Assembly (NCBI RefSeq): GCF_900302475.1
Contig: NZ_OMOQ01000001.1
Location: forward strand, 496,001-560,000
DNA length: 64,000 bases
From: Defluviimonas aquaemixtae
GTDB taxonomy: Bacteria > Pseudomonadota > Alphaproteobacteria > Rhodobacterales > Rhodobacteraceae
Direction of reading: 5' to 3'
Shown here: positions 8,395 to 17,744 of the stretch, piece after piece
How the letters are laid out: the number at the start of each line of letters is the position of its first letter
Position numbering within the stretch: position 1 is the first letter of the stretch
The notes under the pieces: generated by a model
What the model was told of the DNA's origin: nothing
Databases searched by the model: none
What the model saw: only the letters and a program-made list of their open reading frames with translations
Translations under genes and position numbers: made by a program

Positions 8395-9642
8395 TCAGGC
8401 GTTCTGCAGCGGCAGGCCGGTCGCATCGGCGAGCGCGGCGTAGAAGACGTCGAGCCCGTCACCGCCCGACAGTTCCGCAAGTGCGGTGTGGGCCCTGACG
8501 GTCATGTCTGCCTGCCGATCGACATCGGCGAGGGCGACAATCGCCTCGGCGAGCGCATCGGGCGTCGTCACCTCGATTGCCGCGCCCGCCTGCGCGAGCG
8601 CCCGATAGGCCGTGGCGGAGTTCGCCACATGGGGCCCGTGCAGGATGGCCGATGCATGCGCGGCGGGTTCGAAGGGCGTGTGCCCGCCCCTGTCGACAAG
8701 CGAGCCGCCGACGAAGGTCATACCTGCGGCGCCGTACCAGAGGTCCATCTCGCCCATCGTGTCGGCAAGGTAGATGTCGGTTCCGGCTGTCACTGCGTCA
8801 CCGCGCGACCGGGTGGCAAAAGACAGGCCCGTCTTCCGGATCGCCGCCTCGATCTCGTCGCGCCGACGCGGATGGCGCGGGGCGAGGAGGAGGCGCAGGT
8901 CGGGTCGCGCGTCTCTTGCTTGCCGGAACGCCGCGAGCACCTGTTCCTCCTCGCCCTCGTGGGTGGACGCGGCAAGAAGCGTCGTGTCGCGGGGAAAGGG
9001 CAAGGGTTCCGCGGCGCCGCGGGTGGTGACGGCCGACTTGAGATTGACGATCGGGCCGAGCCTGTCCCCCGGCAGGCCGAGGTCGCGGAAGCGTGCCTCG
9101 GATGCGGCGTCCTGCGCCGACAGGAACCGGATCGCGGAGAAGATGCGCGCCCGAAGGCCGGGCAGTCGGCCCCAATGGCGGGCGCTTCTCCGGGACATGC
9201 GGGCTCCGATCACAAAGACAGGGATGCCGCGCTCCGCGCAGGAAACGAAGCGCTCGGGCCAGAGTTCGTTCTCCACGATCACCAGCGCTTTGGGCTGCCA
9301 GCGGTCGAGGAACGCCGCGACCGCGCCCCGGGTGTCGAACGGGGCGAAGGCGGTGTCGATGCGCCCGCGACCCCAGCTTCGGACGAGCGTCCCGCCGGTT
9401 GCGCTGTTCGCGGTCACGATGATGCTAAGATCGGGCGCGCGCGCGAGGAGCGTCTCGACAACGCCGCGTGCGGAAGTCAGTTCGCCGTTCGACGCGCCGT
9501 GCAGCCAGAGACGCGGCGCTGCGGCAGGCGTCGGGCCACGGCCCCGACGCTCGGAGGCGGCGGCGGGCGACGCCGCCCCGAGCCTCAGGCGGAGGCCGTA
9601 GAGCGCGAAAGCGATCGCTGCGAAGATACGGTAGAGAAGCAA
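8395..9642 (-). CDS. waaA: 3-deoxy-D-manno-octulosonic acid transferase
   Basis: WaaA (KdtA) adds Kdo to the lipid A precursor at the inner membrane. The 415-residue protein starts with a membrane-anchoring segment (MLLYRIFAAIAFALYGL), followed by the GT-B donor/acceptor domains: LWLHGASNGEL near residue 47, VIVENELWPE, and ARMSRRSARHW. The C-terminal half carries DTMGEMDLWYGAAGMTFVGG and GHTPFEPAAH, the CMP-Kdo-binding signature region. Length is normal. It is consistent with an LPS-bearing Gram-negative; lpxC is 10 kb away. Confidence 0.94.
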   Translation of the reverse strand: MLLYRIFAAIAFALYGLRLRLGAASPAAASERRGRGPTPAAAPRLWLHGASNGELTSARGVVETLLARAPDLSIIVTANSATGGTLVRSWGRGRIDTAFAPFDTRGAVAAFLDRWQPKALVIVENELWPERFVSCAERGIPVFVIGARMSRRSARHWGRLPGLRARIFSAIRFLSAQDAASEARFRDLGLPGDRLGPIVNLKSAVTTRGAAEPLPFPRDTTLLAASTHEGEEEQVLAAFRQARDARPDLRLLLAPRHPRRRDEIEAAIRKTGLSFATRSRGDAVTAGTDIYLADTMGEMDLWYGAAGMTFVGGSLVDRGGHTPFEPAAHASAILHGPHVANSATAYRALAQAGAAIEVTTPDALAEAIVALADVDRQADMTVRAHTALAELSGGDGLDVFYAALADATGLPLQNA

Positions 9643-9733
9643 ATGCGGCCGGGTCGGCTTGATTTCGATTGCGCCGGACTAGACCAGCCGGGGGCGGGCA
9701 AGGCAAGGGCGTACCGGCCCCGCCCCTGCGCGA

Positions 9734-10942
9734 TCAGGTCCAGCCGCCGATGATGCGCTGGTGAAGCGGGTTGAAGCCGAAACGGTAGGCCAGTTCGGCA
9801 GGGTGCTCGACATCCCAAATGGCGAGATCGGCGCGCTGGCCCGGCGCGATGGTGCCCCGATCCGAAAGGCCGAGGGCGCGGGCGGCATTGCACGTGACCC
9901 CGGAAAGCGCCTCTTCGGGCGTCATGCGGAAAAGCGTGCAGGCCATGTTCATCGCCAGAAGCAGCGAGTTCATGGGCGAGGAGCCGGGGTTGAGATCGGT
10001 GGCGACCGCCATGGGGACGTTATGCTTGCGGAAGAGCGCAATGGGCGGCGCCTGGGTTTCGCGCAAGGTGTAGAACGCGCCGGGCAGGATCACGGCGACG
10101 GATTTCGCCTCCGCCATCGCGCGGACGCCATCCTCGTCGAGATATTCGAGATGATCGGCCGACAGCGCCCCGTAGCCGGCAGCAATCGCCGCGCCGCCGA
10201 GATTCGACAGCTGCTCGGCATGAAGCTTGACCGGCAGGCCGAGCGCCTTCGCCACGTCGAAGACGCGAGCGATCTGTGCTGGCGAAAACGCGATACCTTC
10301 CGAAAAACCGTCGACCGCGTCGACCAGCCCTTCCTCATGCGCGGCCTTCAGCGCGGGGATGCACACTTCGTCGAGATACGCGTCGGCGCGATCCTTGTAG
10401 TCCGGCGGCACGGCATGGGCGCCGAGGAAGGTCGTTCGCACCTCGACGGGGCGCAGCGCCGGCAGCCGCCGTGCGGCGCGTAGCATCCTGAGCTCGGTGT
10501 CGATATCGAGCCCGTAGCCGGACTTGATCTCGATGACGGAGACTCCTTCGGCGATCAGGGCGTCGACCCGGGGCAGGGCCGAGGCGATCAGTTCGTCCTC
10601 GGTCGCGTCCCGCGTGGCGCGGACGGTGGAGACGATACCGCCGCCCGCCCGGGCAACCTCTTCGTAGCTTGCGCCGTGCAGCCGCATCTCGAACTCGTTC
10701 GCGCGGTTGCCGCCGTGGACAAGGTGGGTGTGGCAGTCGATGAGCGCGGGCGTCACCAGCCGTCCGCCAAGGTCGTGTCGCGGAAAGGCGGCGGTGGCGG
10801 CAGGAATGTCTGGGGAAGGGCCGGTCCAGAGGATGCCGTCCGGCGTCACCGCGATTGCGGCGTCTTCGATCAGACCGTAGGGCGCCTCGCCTGCCATCGT
10901 GGCGGCGCGGCAATTCGTGAAAAGGGCATTGGCCTGGCGCAT
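9734..10942 (-). CDS. hutI: imidazolonepropionase
   Basis: HutI hydrolyses imidazolonepropionate to N-formiminoglutamate in histidine breakdown. From the ATG at 10942 it is 402 residues, the usual family length; a longer frame to 11230 would run over the operator and into the divergent gene, so I rejected it. Metal-binding motifs are CHTHLVHGG in the N-terminal third, KLHAEQLS in the middle, and SADHLEYL further on. No hutU, hutH or hutG lies in the window, so the rest of the pathway is elsewhere. Confidence 0.95.
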   Translation of the reverse strand: MRQANALFTNCRAATMAGEAPYGLIEDAAIAVTPDGILWTGPSPDIPAATAAFPRHDLGGRLVTPALIDCHTHLVHGGNRANEFEMRLHGASYEEVARAGGGIVSTVRATRDATEDELIASALPRVDALIAEGVSVIEIKSGYGLDIDTELRMLRAARRLPALRPVEVRTTFLGAHAVPPDYKDRADAYLDEVCIPALKAAHEEGLVDAVDGFSEGIAFSPAQIARVFDVAKALGLPVKLHAEQLSNLGGAAIAAGYGALSADHLEYLDEDGVRAMAEAKSVAVILPGAFYTLRETQAPPIALFRKHNVPMAVATDLNPGSSPMNSLLLAMNMACTLFRMTPEEALSGVTCNAARALGLSDRGTIAPGQRADLAIWDVEHPAELAYRFGFNPLHQRIIGGWT

Positions 10943-10993
10943 GACTGTTTCTGACGGGGAACGGGCTGAATTCGCTTGTATGTCGGTGTCGGG

Positions 10994-11011
10994 AATATGT
11001 CTAGACATATT
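10994..11011. promoter_or_regulatory. perfect 18-bp palindrome, likely HutC-type operator
   Basis: AATATGTCT followed directly by AGACATATT forms a perfect inverted repeat with no spacer. The centre GTCTAGAC fits the GT-N-TA-N-AC pattern known for the HutC subfamily of GntR repressors. It is 51 bp upstream of hutI and about 100 bp upstream of the divergent dioxygenase gene, so it could control one or both. Confidence 0.7.
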
Positions 11012-11111
11012 GGCGCGTAGCATATTATCCACGCGTTCCGGATCGGACCTGGTTGACGGCGCGCCCGGGCCGAAGGACCTTGGCGCCGGATGAGGGCCGC
11101 AGGGGGAGAAG

Positions 11112-11915
11112 ATGGCAGCCAAAGTGACGCCGGACATGGTCGCGGCATTCGCCCGCGATGGCACGGTCCTGGTCAAGGGGCTCTGGAGCGATTGGGTCGA
11201 CGTGATCCGCGCCGGAATCGAACGGAACATGTCCGAACCCGGGCCCTACGCGGCCGAGAACCTCAAGCCCGGCGAAGGCGGGCGGTTCTTCGACGATTAC
11301 TGCAACTGGACGCGGATACCGGAATTCCGGGAGGTGATCATGGGGTCCGACGCCGCAGGGACCGCCGCCCGGCTCATGCAGTCGGAAACCGTCCAGCTCT
11401 TCCACGACCATGTCCTGGTGAAGGAGCCGGGCACGTCGAAGCCGACGCCCTGGCACCAGGACGGGCCCTACTATTTCGTCGAGGGCCGCCAGACGGTCAG
11501 CTTCTGGTCGCCCGTCGATCCGGTCCGCGAGGCGAGCCTGCGCTGCGTCGCCGGCTCGCATCTCTGGGAGAAGGAGGTGCTGCCGACGCGCTGGCTTTCG
11601 GAGGAGACCTTCTACCCCGACCCCGACGCCTACATGCCGGTGCCGGACCCCGATGCCGAGGGCATGCGCGTCCTCGAATGGGAGATGGAGCCGGGCGACG
11701 CGGTCGCCTTCGACTTCCGCACGCTCCACGGCGCGCGCGGCAACACGACGACGGCGCGCCGGCGCGCCTTCTCGCTCCGGCTCGTCGGCGACGACGCCCG
11801 CTATGCCGAGCGGCCGGGCCCCACCTCGCCGCCCTTTCCGGGCCACGGCATGAAACCGGGTGAGCGGCTGCGCGCGGACTGGTTTCCATTTTTGAGGGGT
11901 GGGGAGACGGGGTGA
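11112..11915 (+). CDS. phytanoyl-CoA dioxygenase (PhyH) family protein
   Basis: The 267-residue protein is an Fe(II)/2-oxoglutarate-dependent oxygenase of the PhyH family. The iron ligands are visible as His115 and Asp117 ([11 protein letters not shown]) and His206 (TLHGARGN), with downstream Arg residues at 216-218 suitable for 2-oxoglutarate. The substrate is unknown; bacterial PhyH proteins hydroxylate lipids, ectoine or small metabolites. It is divergent from hutI across a HutC-like operator and is followed after 6 bp by an unknown gene, with which it may form an operon. Confidence 0.9.
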   Translation: MAAKVTPDMVAAFARDGTVLVKGLWSDWVDVIRAGIERNMSEPGPYAAENLKPGEGGRFFDDYCNWTRIPEFREVIMGSDAAGTAARLMQSETVQLFHDHVLVKEPGTSKPTPWHQDGPYYFVEGRQTVSFWSPVDPVREASLRCVAGSHLWEKEVLPTRWLSEETFYPDPDAYMPVPDPDAEGMRVLEWEMEPGDAVAFDFRTLHGARGNTTTARRRAFSLRLVGDDARYAERPGPTSPPFPGHGMKPGERLRADWFPFLRGGETG

Positions 11916-11921
11916 GGGATC

Positions 11922-13295
11922 GTGACGACTGAGATTCTGGATCGAGAGAGTTTGTTGCGTTGGCTGGAGACCGTCCCGCCTGCGGACGTCGCCAGAGTGG
12001 CTTTTCGCATAGCGGCAAGGGTTCTGCCGGTCGCGGAACTCGCCGTCTGGGATATGCAGAAACATAGTCACTTTGACAGAGACGCACCGCGCGCCGCCTT
12101 GGCCGCGATTCGCTCGGTCTTGCTTCTCCAGATAGTGGCCAACCGGCCCGCGGAGCTGTCAACTGAGCGTGTCATTTCATTCGTCGATCGAGCGGAGGAG
12201 GAATGGATCGGTCTGGAAGACACTTTCACCTCCACGAGTGCCGCGGCGCTTGCGGCGTCTCTGCATGGCTTGATATGTGCAATTCTCTACCGGCAGCCTG
12301 ATGCGCATTTCACTAGGGACGATTCAAATAGCGTGCTTCGCAGCAAATCCAGTGTGGACGCCTTGGAGCACGCGCGATCATACGCAATCCATGCGCTGTA
12401 TATAATCGCCCCCTTGCACGACCCGTACGGTCCCGAGGGGATCAACGATCTACTGTCCGAGTTCGAGTTGGTTAAGTCCAATCGATTGCCAAGCCTGACG
12501 CTTTCGGCACCTATTAGCGAACTTTGGGCAAAGGCTCGAAATGCATGGAGCTCTCGAGGAAGCGATTGGGATTTCTGGATCCGCTGGTATGAAGACCTGC
12601 TCGCGGGGCGGGAACCGGATTGGGCGCTTCTTAAACGGATAGCGCTGATTGACGATCAGGTCTGGGCGCAGGGAGCAGGGGCGGTGAATGCGGAAATCGG
12701 GCGACTGATCAAGGCAGTGCAACAAGAAAAGGCCGACCCCGACCGCGCCGTCGAGGACGCCGTCCGGACGATGTCACCGCCAAAGACCGCTGTAGCGAAA
12801 AAGGTCCGAACCGCAATCGAGGAACATCGCGATGCGCTGCCCCCGACCTTCGATGCAATCGAGGGCCTGATCGCTCTCGAAGTCGAGCATGAGCAGCGAC
12901 GCAACTACACCGACGACTTCGATCTCGCCGAAGCGAAAAGGCGGATCGGCGTTCTGCTCGTGTTGCACTCCGCAATCACACGGCTGCGCGCGACGGTGCC
13001 CGCGACTGGTCCGGTGCCCACCGCAAACGCCGTTGAAGCGGAAAAGCTGCTTCGGCTCTATGGCCGAAAACTGTGCGAGCTGCCGCGCGCCAAGGTCGAT
13101 GAGGTCGTGGAAGGCGTTTGGGGCACCGCCACGGGAGCTACGAAGGTTGGGCTCATTCTAGGGAGCGGAGCACTGGCGGGGTATTTCGGACTGCCCGCCC
13201 TGGGCGGCATGATTGCGGGCTCGATGGTTTTCGCTCCCAAAAACGCTGCAGAGGTTATCAAGGCCGCGAAGGAGTATCTTTCCACGTCGAATTAG
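11922..13295 (+). CDS. hypothetical protein (457 aa)
   Basis: I do not recognise this family. The GTG start is 6 bp after the dioxygenase stop. The protein is largely helical and soluble-looking for 400 residues, with many Ala/Arg/Glu. A C-terminal hydrophobic, Gly-rich stretch (about residues 408-440, GLILGSGALAGYFG then LPALGGMIAGSMVF) could insert in or associate with a membrane. Codon use is less GC-biased in its first third than in the flanking genes, hinting at accessory origin. It separates the dioxygenase from the cell-wall cluster. Confidence 0.75.
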   Translation: MTTEILDRESLLRWLETVPPADVARVAFRIAARVLPVAELAVWDMQKHSHFDRDAPRAALAAIRSVLLLQIVANRPAELSTERVISFVDRAEEEWIGLEDTFTSTSAAALAASLHGLICAILYRQPDAHFTRDDSNSVLRSKSSVDALEHARSYAIHALYIIAPLHDPYGPEGINDLLSEFELVKSNRLPSLTLSAPISELWAKARNAWSSRGSDWDFWIRWYEDLLAGREPDWALLKRIALIDDQVWAQGAGAVNAEIGRLIKAVQQEKADPDRAVEDAVRTMSPPKTAVAKKVRTAIEEHRDALPPTFDAIEGLIALEVEHEQRRNYTDDFDLAEAKRRIGVLLVLHSAITRLRATVPATGPVPTANAVEAEKLLRLYGRKLCELPRAKVDEVVEGVWGTATGATKVGLILGSGALAGYFGLPALGGMIAGSMVFAPKNAAEVIKAAKEYLSTSN

Positions 13296-13453
13296 ATCTG
13301 TGCGCCTTGGCTCCTTCGCGATAGCAGGGCGCGACTGACCGAAGGCGGGCGGTGTTATTTGGGAGGCTCGGAATCGAGTCCTAGTCTGCGTGGGCGCAGG
13401 CTGAGGCGGTCGGGGCTTGCGGCCCCGCCGTCCAGGCACTAACCGTCTCGCCC

Positions 13454-14392
13454 ATGACGATCGCCCTTCCCTCCGTCCGGGGACAACTCACCCCCAACCG
13501 GCCGCTGTCCGATCTGACCTGGCTGCGCGTCGGCGGGCCGGCGGAGTGGCTCTTTCAGCCGGCGGACGTTCAGGACCTCTGCGATTTTCTCGCCGGGCTT
13601 GATCCCGCCGTGCCGGTCTTCCCGATGGGTGTGGGGTCGAACCTCATCGTGCGGGATGGCGGCATAAGGGGCGTCGTGATCCGGCTCGGGCGCGGCTTCA
13701 ACGGCATCGCGGTCGAGGGCGGACGGGTCACCGCCGGGGCGGCGGCGCTCGACGCCCATGTCGCGCGGAAGGCGGCGGAGGCGGGCGTCGATCTGACCTT
13801 CCTGCGCACGATCCCCGGTGCTGTCGGAGGAGCGGTGCGGATGAACGCGGGCTGCTATGGTTCCTACACCGCCGATCACTTCGTTCAGGCGACCGCGGTG
13901 TTGCGCGACGGTACGGTCCGGGTGTTTGGGCGGGGCGAGATGGGCTTCGCCTACCGCTCCTCGGCGCTTCCCGCGGATGCCGTCGTGATCGAGGCGGTCT
14001 TCGAGGGGGCCAGGGGCGACCCCGCCGCGCTTCAGGCGAAGATGGACGAGCAGATCGCGAAGCGCGATGCCTCGCAACCCGTCAGGGACCGCTCGGCGGG
14101 CTCGACCTTCCGCAATCCGGCCGGATTCTCTTCGACCGGGCGCGCGGACGACGTCCATGACCTCAAGGCCTGGAAGCTCATCGACGAGGCCGGCCTCAGG
14201 GGCGCGCGGCGGGGCGGCGCACAGATGAGCGAGAAGCATCCGAACTTCCTGATCAACACTGGCGGAGCCAGTGCGGCCGACCTTGAAGGGCTCGGCGAGG
14301 AGGTCCGAAAAAGGGTTTTCCAAATCAGCGGTTTGACGCTAGAGTGGGAAATCATGCGCGTGGGCGAAACTGCGCCCGAGGCAGACGCGTAG
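13454..14392 (+). CDS. murB: UDP-N-acetylmuramate dehydrogenase
   Basis: MurB reduces UDP-GlcNAc-enolpyruvate to UDP-MurNAc with NADPH and FAD in peptidoglycan synthesis. The 312-residue protein shows the FAD-binding segment LGVGSNL-like [16 protein letters not shown], then [17 protein letters not shown], and the catalytic-Ser segment [10 protein letters not shown]. The C-terminal [11 protein letters not shown] is also typical. It opens the division/cell-wall cluster, 43 bp before ddl. Confidence 0.96.
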   Translation: MTIALPSVRGQLTPNRPLSDLTWLRVGGPAEWLFQPADVQDLCDFLAGLDPAVPVFPMGVGSNLIVRDGGIRGVVIRLGRGFNGIAVEGGRVTAGAAALDAHVARKAAEAGVDLTFLRTIPGAVGGAVRMNAGCYGSYTADHFVQATAVLRDGTVRVFGRGEMGFAYRSSALPADAVVIEAVFEGARGDPAALQAKMDEQIAKRDASQPVRDRSAGSTFRNPAGFSSTGRADDVHDLKAWKLIDEAGLRGARRGGAQMSEKHPNFLINTGGASAADLEGLGEEVRKRVFQISGLTLEWEIMRVGETAPEADA

Positions 14393-14435
14393 AACAACGA
14401 TAGCGGTTCGAGAAAAGGACCGGAACGAGGCATCA

Positions 14436-15359
14436 TTGGCGGGCAAGTCGAGCAGGACAGCCCCCAAAGTGGCGGTACTGATGGGTGGCCCTTCCGCAGA
14501 GCGGGAGGTGTCGCTGTCGAGCGGGCGCGAATGCGCCAACGCCCTGCGGGAGGCGGGATACGAGGTGGTCGAGGTCGATGCGGGCCGCGACCTGCCCGCT
14601 CGCCTGGCTGCCGCCAAACCGGATGTCTGCTTCAATGCACTCCACGGCCGATGGGGCGAGGACGGCTGCGTCCAGGGCATGCTGGAATGGCTCGGGCTGC
14701 CCTACACGCATTCGGGCGTGCTCGCCTCCGCGCTCGCGATGGACAAGACGCGGGCGAAGGACCTATTCCGCGCCGCCGGCCTGCCGGTCGTCGAGAGCCT
14801 GCTCGCGCCCAAGGAAGAGGTCATGGCGCGCCATGTCATGACGCCGCCCTATGTCGTGAAGCCGAATGCCGAAGGCTCCTCGGTCGGCGTCTATATCGTC
14901 AGCAAGGACGCCAATTCGCCGCCGCATCTCGGGCCCGAGATGCCCGAAATCGCGATGGTCGAGACCTACGTGCCGGGGCGCGAGCTGACGGTTTCGGTCC
15001 TCGGCGACCGGGCGCTGGGCGTGACCGAGATCATTTCGAACGGCTGGTACGACTACCATGCAAAATACGCCCCGGGCGGATCGCGGCATGTCTGCCCCGC
15101 CGAACTGCCAGGCGAGATCACAGACGCCTGCCGCGATTACGCTTTACGCGCGCACCGGGCGCTCGGCTGCCGGGGGCTGTCGCGCAGCGATTTCCGTTGG
15201 GACGAAGCGCGCGGGCTGTCGGGTCTCTTTATCCTGGAAATCAACACACAACCCGGCATGACGCCGACCTCGCTCAGCCCCGAACACGCCGCGGCGGAGG
15301 GGATGAGCTTTGCCGATCTCTGCGCCTGGATCGTGGAGGACGCCTCATGCGACCGCTGA
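14436..15359 (+). CDS. ddl: D-alanine--D-alanine ligase
   Basis: This ATP-grasp ligase makes the D-Ala-D-Ala dipeptide for peptidoglycan. The 307-residue protein has [19 protein letters not shown] near the N-terminus, [25 protein letters not shown], and the C-terminal Mg-binding [13 protein letters not shown]. The start is a TTG at 14436 with a GAGG ribosome site 5-8 bp upstream; an internal GTG or ATG would cut into the first beta-strand. Its stop overlaps the ftsQ start by 13 bp. Confidence 0.95.
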   Translation: MAGKSSRTAPKVAVLMGGPSAEREVSLSSGRECANALREAGYEVVEVDAGRDLPARLAAAKPDVCFNALHGRWGEDGCVQGMLEWLGLPYTHSGVLASALAMDKTRAKDLFRAAGLPVVESLLAPKEEVMARHVMTPPYVVKPNAEGSSVGVYIVSKDANSPPHLGPEMPEIAMVETYVPGRELTVSVLGDRALGVTEIISNGWYDYHAKYAPGGSRHVCPAELPGEITDACRDYALRAHRALGCRGLSRSDFRWDEARGLSGLFILEINTQPGMTPTSLSPEHAAAEGMSFADLCAWIVEDASCDR

Positions 15360-16243
15360 GGGCCCCCGAGCGGCGCTATATCGGCGCGGAGCACCGCCGC
15401 GATCCGGCGCCGTCGCGGCTCGCCTACCGGATCGAGCGGCTGTGGCTGACCCCGGCCTTCCGGCTGGCCATGCGGGCCGGTGTACCATTCGTCCTCGCGC
15501 TGTCGGTCGCTGGCGGCTACCTGGCAGACGAGGACCGCCGCGCCGCCATCGGCACGAAGATCGCCGACACGCGGCAGAACATCGAGGAACGGCCGGAGTT
15601 CATGGTCAGCCTGATGGCGATCGACGGCGCGTCCGATCCGGTCGCCAATGCGATCCGGTCGATGGTGCCCGTTGACCTGCCCGAGTCGTCCTTCCGGCTC
15701 GACCTCGAAGCGATGCGCGCCACGATTGCCCAGATCGATGCGGTGGCCTCGGCCGAACTGAGGATCCGCAAGGGCGGCATCCTCCAGGTCACGGTGACCG
15801 AGCGCGAGCCCGCGATCCTTTGGCGCGGCGCGCGAGGCCTCGAGATGCTCGATGCGAAAGGCCACCGGGTGGCCACGCTTCTCGACCGTGCGGCGCGGCC
15901 CGACCTGCCGGTCATCGCGGGCGAGGGGGCGGACGACCATGTGCCGGAAGCGTTGGAGATTCTGGCCGCCGCGCAACCCGTCGGGGACCGCATCCGCGGC
16001 CTCGTCCGGCTCGGCGACCGGCGTTGGGACGTGGTGCTCGATCGCGATCAGCGCATCCTCCTGCCCGAGATCGACCCCGTGACCGCGCTTCAGGCAGTGA
16101 TCGCGCTCAATACCGCGCAGGATGTGCTCGGACGCGATCTGACGTCGATCGACATGCGTAACCCCGACCGGCCCACAGTCCGGCTGGCCGAGGTCGAAGA
16201 GGAAACAACCGTGGATATGGAATCGAAGGTGTCAGGCCAATGA
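15347..16243 (+). CDS. ftsQ: cell division protein FtsQ
   Basis: FtsQ is a bitopic inner-membrane divisome protein linking FtsA/FtsZ to FtsL/FtsB. From the ATG at 15347 the product is 298 residues: a basic cytoplasmic N-terminus, a transmembrane segment at about 43-62 ([16 protein letters not shown]), then the periplasmic POTRA domain starting around [12 protein letters not shown] and the beta domain with [18 protein letters not shown] much longer frame starting inside ddl is an artefact. It overlaps both ddl and ftsA. Confidence 0.94.
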   Translation: MRPLRAPERRYIGAEHRRDPAPSRLAYRIERLWLTPAFRLAMRAGVPFVLALSVAGGYLADEDRRAAIGTKIADTRQNIEERPEFMVSLMAIDGASDPVANAIRSMVPVDLPESSFRLDLEAMRATIAQIDAVASAELRIRKGGILQVTVTEREPAILWRGARGLEMLDAKGHRVATLLDRAARPDLPVIAGEGADDHVPEALEILAAAQPVGDRIRGLVRLGDRRWDVVLDRDQRILLPEIDPVTALQAVIALNTAQDVLGRDLTSIDMRNPDRPTVRLAEVEEETTVDMESKVSGQ

Positions 16244-17571
16244 CCGATCTCTACCAGTCCCAACGCGCCATGCGGAACATGCGCCGCGCCGCCATGCAGC
16301 GCGGGGTGATCGCGGTGCTCGATGTCGGATCGTCCAAGATTGCCTGCCTCGTCCTCAGGTTCGAAAATGCGGACGATGTCCGCGAGGATGGGCTCGGATC
16401 GCTTGCCGGTCAGTCGCAGTTCCGGGTGATCGGCGCGGCGACGACGCGGTCGCGCGGCGTGCGCTTCGGCGAGGTCGATGCGATGCAGGAGACCGAGCGC
16501 GCGATCCGCACCGCCGTTCAGGCCGCGCAGAAGATGGCCCAGACCCGGGTCGACCACGTCATCGCCTGCTTCTCGGGCGCGCAGCCGCGAAGCTACGGGC
16601 TGGCGGGCGAAATCCAGATCATGGACGGCCAGGTCAGCGAGCAGGACGTGGCCCGCGTGCTGTCCGCCTGCGACGTTCCGGACTTCGGGCAGGGGCGCGA
16701 GGTGCTGCACGCCCATCCGGTGAACTTCGCGATCGACCACCGCTCTGGCCTTGGCGATCCGCGCGGCCATGTGGGCAACAAGCTCGCGGCCGACATGCAC
16801 CTGCTGACAATCGACACGGGCGCGGTGCAGAACCTCCTTTACTGCATTCGGCGCTGCGATCTGGAGATCGCCGGCCTCGCTTCCTCGGCTTACGTCTCGG
16901 GGCTGGCAAGTCTTGTGGAAGACGAACAGGAACTTGGCGCGGCCTGCATTGACATGGGCGGCGGCGCGACGGGGCTGTCGATCTTCATCAAGAAGCACAT
17001 GATCTTCGCCGAGAGCGTGCGGCTTGGCGGCGACCACGTCACATCGGACATCTCCAAGGGGCTGCAGGTGCCGCTGGCGACGGCGGAACGGATCAAGACG
17101 ATCCATGGCGGCGTGCAGGCGACCGGCATGGACGACCGCGAAATGATCGAGATCGGCGCCGATTGCGGCGACTGGGAAAAGGACCGCAGGAAGGTCAGCC
17201 GCACCGAGCTGATCGGGATCATGCGACCGCGTGTCGAGGAAATTCTCGAAGAGGTCCGGGTCATTCTCGATGCGGCCGGATTCGATCAGCTGCCTTCGCA
17301 GCAGATCGTGCTCACGGGCGGGGCGAGCCAGATCCCCGGACTTGACATGCTGGCCGCGCGAATCCTCGGCCAAAACGTGCGACTCGGCCGTCCTCTGCGC
17401 GTTCAGGGGCTGCCTCAGGCGGCGACCGGGGCCGCGTTTTCCTCAACCGTGGGCCTCTGCCTGTTCGCGGCACACCCGCAAGACGAGTGGTGGGACTTCG
17501 AGATTCCAACCGAAAGATACCCTGCGCGCTCGCTGCGCAGAGCCGTGAAATGGTTTAAAGACAACTGGTAA
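16240..17571 (+). CDS. ftsA: cell division protein FtsA
   Basis: FtsA is the actin-like ATPase that tethers FtsZ to the membrane. The 443-residue protein carries the phosphate-1 motif VLDVGSSKIACLV near residue 27, the phosphate-2 segment ACIDMGGGATGLSIF, and the adenosine motif IVLTGGASQIPG. The Arg/Trp-rich C-terminal end (SLRRAVKWFKDNW) is the usual amphipathic membrane-targeting helix. Its start overlaps the ftsQ stop as ATGA, suggesting translational coupling. Confidence 0.96.
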   Translation: MTDLYQSQRAMRNMRRAAMQRGVIAVLDVGSSKIACLVLRFENADDVREDGLGSLAGQSQFRVIGAATTRSRGVRFGEVDAMQETERAIRTAVQAAQKMAQTRVDHVIACFSGAQPRSYGLAGEIQIMDGQVSEQDVARVLSACDVPDFGQGREVLHAHPVNFAIDHRSGLGDPRGHVGNKLAADMHLLTIDTGAVQNLLYCIRRCDLEIAGLASSAYVSGLASLVEDEQELGAACIDMGGGATGLSIFIKKHMIFAESVRLGGDHVTSDISKGLQVPLATAERIKTIHGGVQATGMDDREMIEIGADCGDWEKDRRKVSRTELIGIMRPRVEEILEEVRVILDAAGFDQLPSQQIVLTGGASQIPGLDMLAARILGQNVRLGRPLRVQGLPQAATGAAFSSTVGLCLFAAHPQDEWWDFEIPTERYPARSLRRAVKWFKDNW

Positions 17572-17744
17572 CCGCATTATCTTGAGAGGTAGGCGAAATG
17601 CCGCTTAACTGCCAAACGAGAACCCCACATTTTGTAGCGAAAGGGCGTTTTTTTCGTGACCTATCGGGATTCACTCACTAAAATCGCGTCAATGCGGGAC
17701 AAGGCGGCCGGGGACAGGCCAGGGACATACAGGCGGACAAGAAA
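17572..17744 (+). promoter_or_regulatory. ftsA-ftsZ intergenic region, possible ftsZ promoter
   Basis: This 173-bp gap is AT-richer than the genes around it and is the only non-coding stretch between ftsQ and ftsZ. It contains a T-tract near 17648-17655 and one GATTC site near 17669, which fits the GANTC methylation pattern of CcrM in alphaproteobacteria. A single TTAAC half-site near 17604 lacks the partner needed for a CtrA box. The promoter itself is inferred, not identified. Confidence 0.3.

Noticed and set aside
13296-13453. tRNA-like sequence before murB
   Set aside because: A stretch resembling a T-arm (GAATCGAGTCC) occurs, but no acceptor stem or anticodon arm can be formed around it.
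17572-17744. CtrA binding box at the ftsZ promoter
   Set aside because: Only one TTAAC half-site is visible; the second half at the required spacing is missing.
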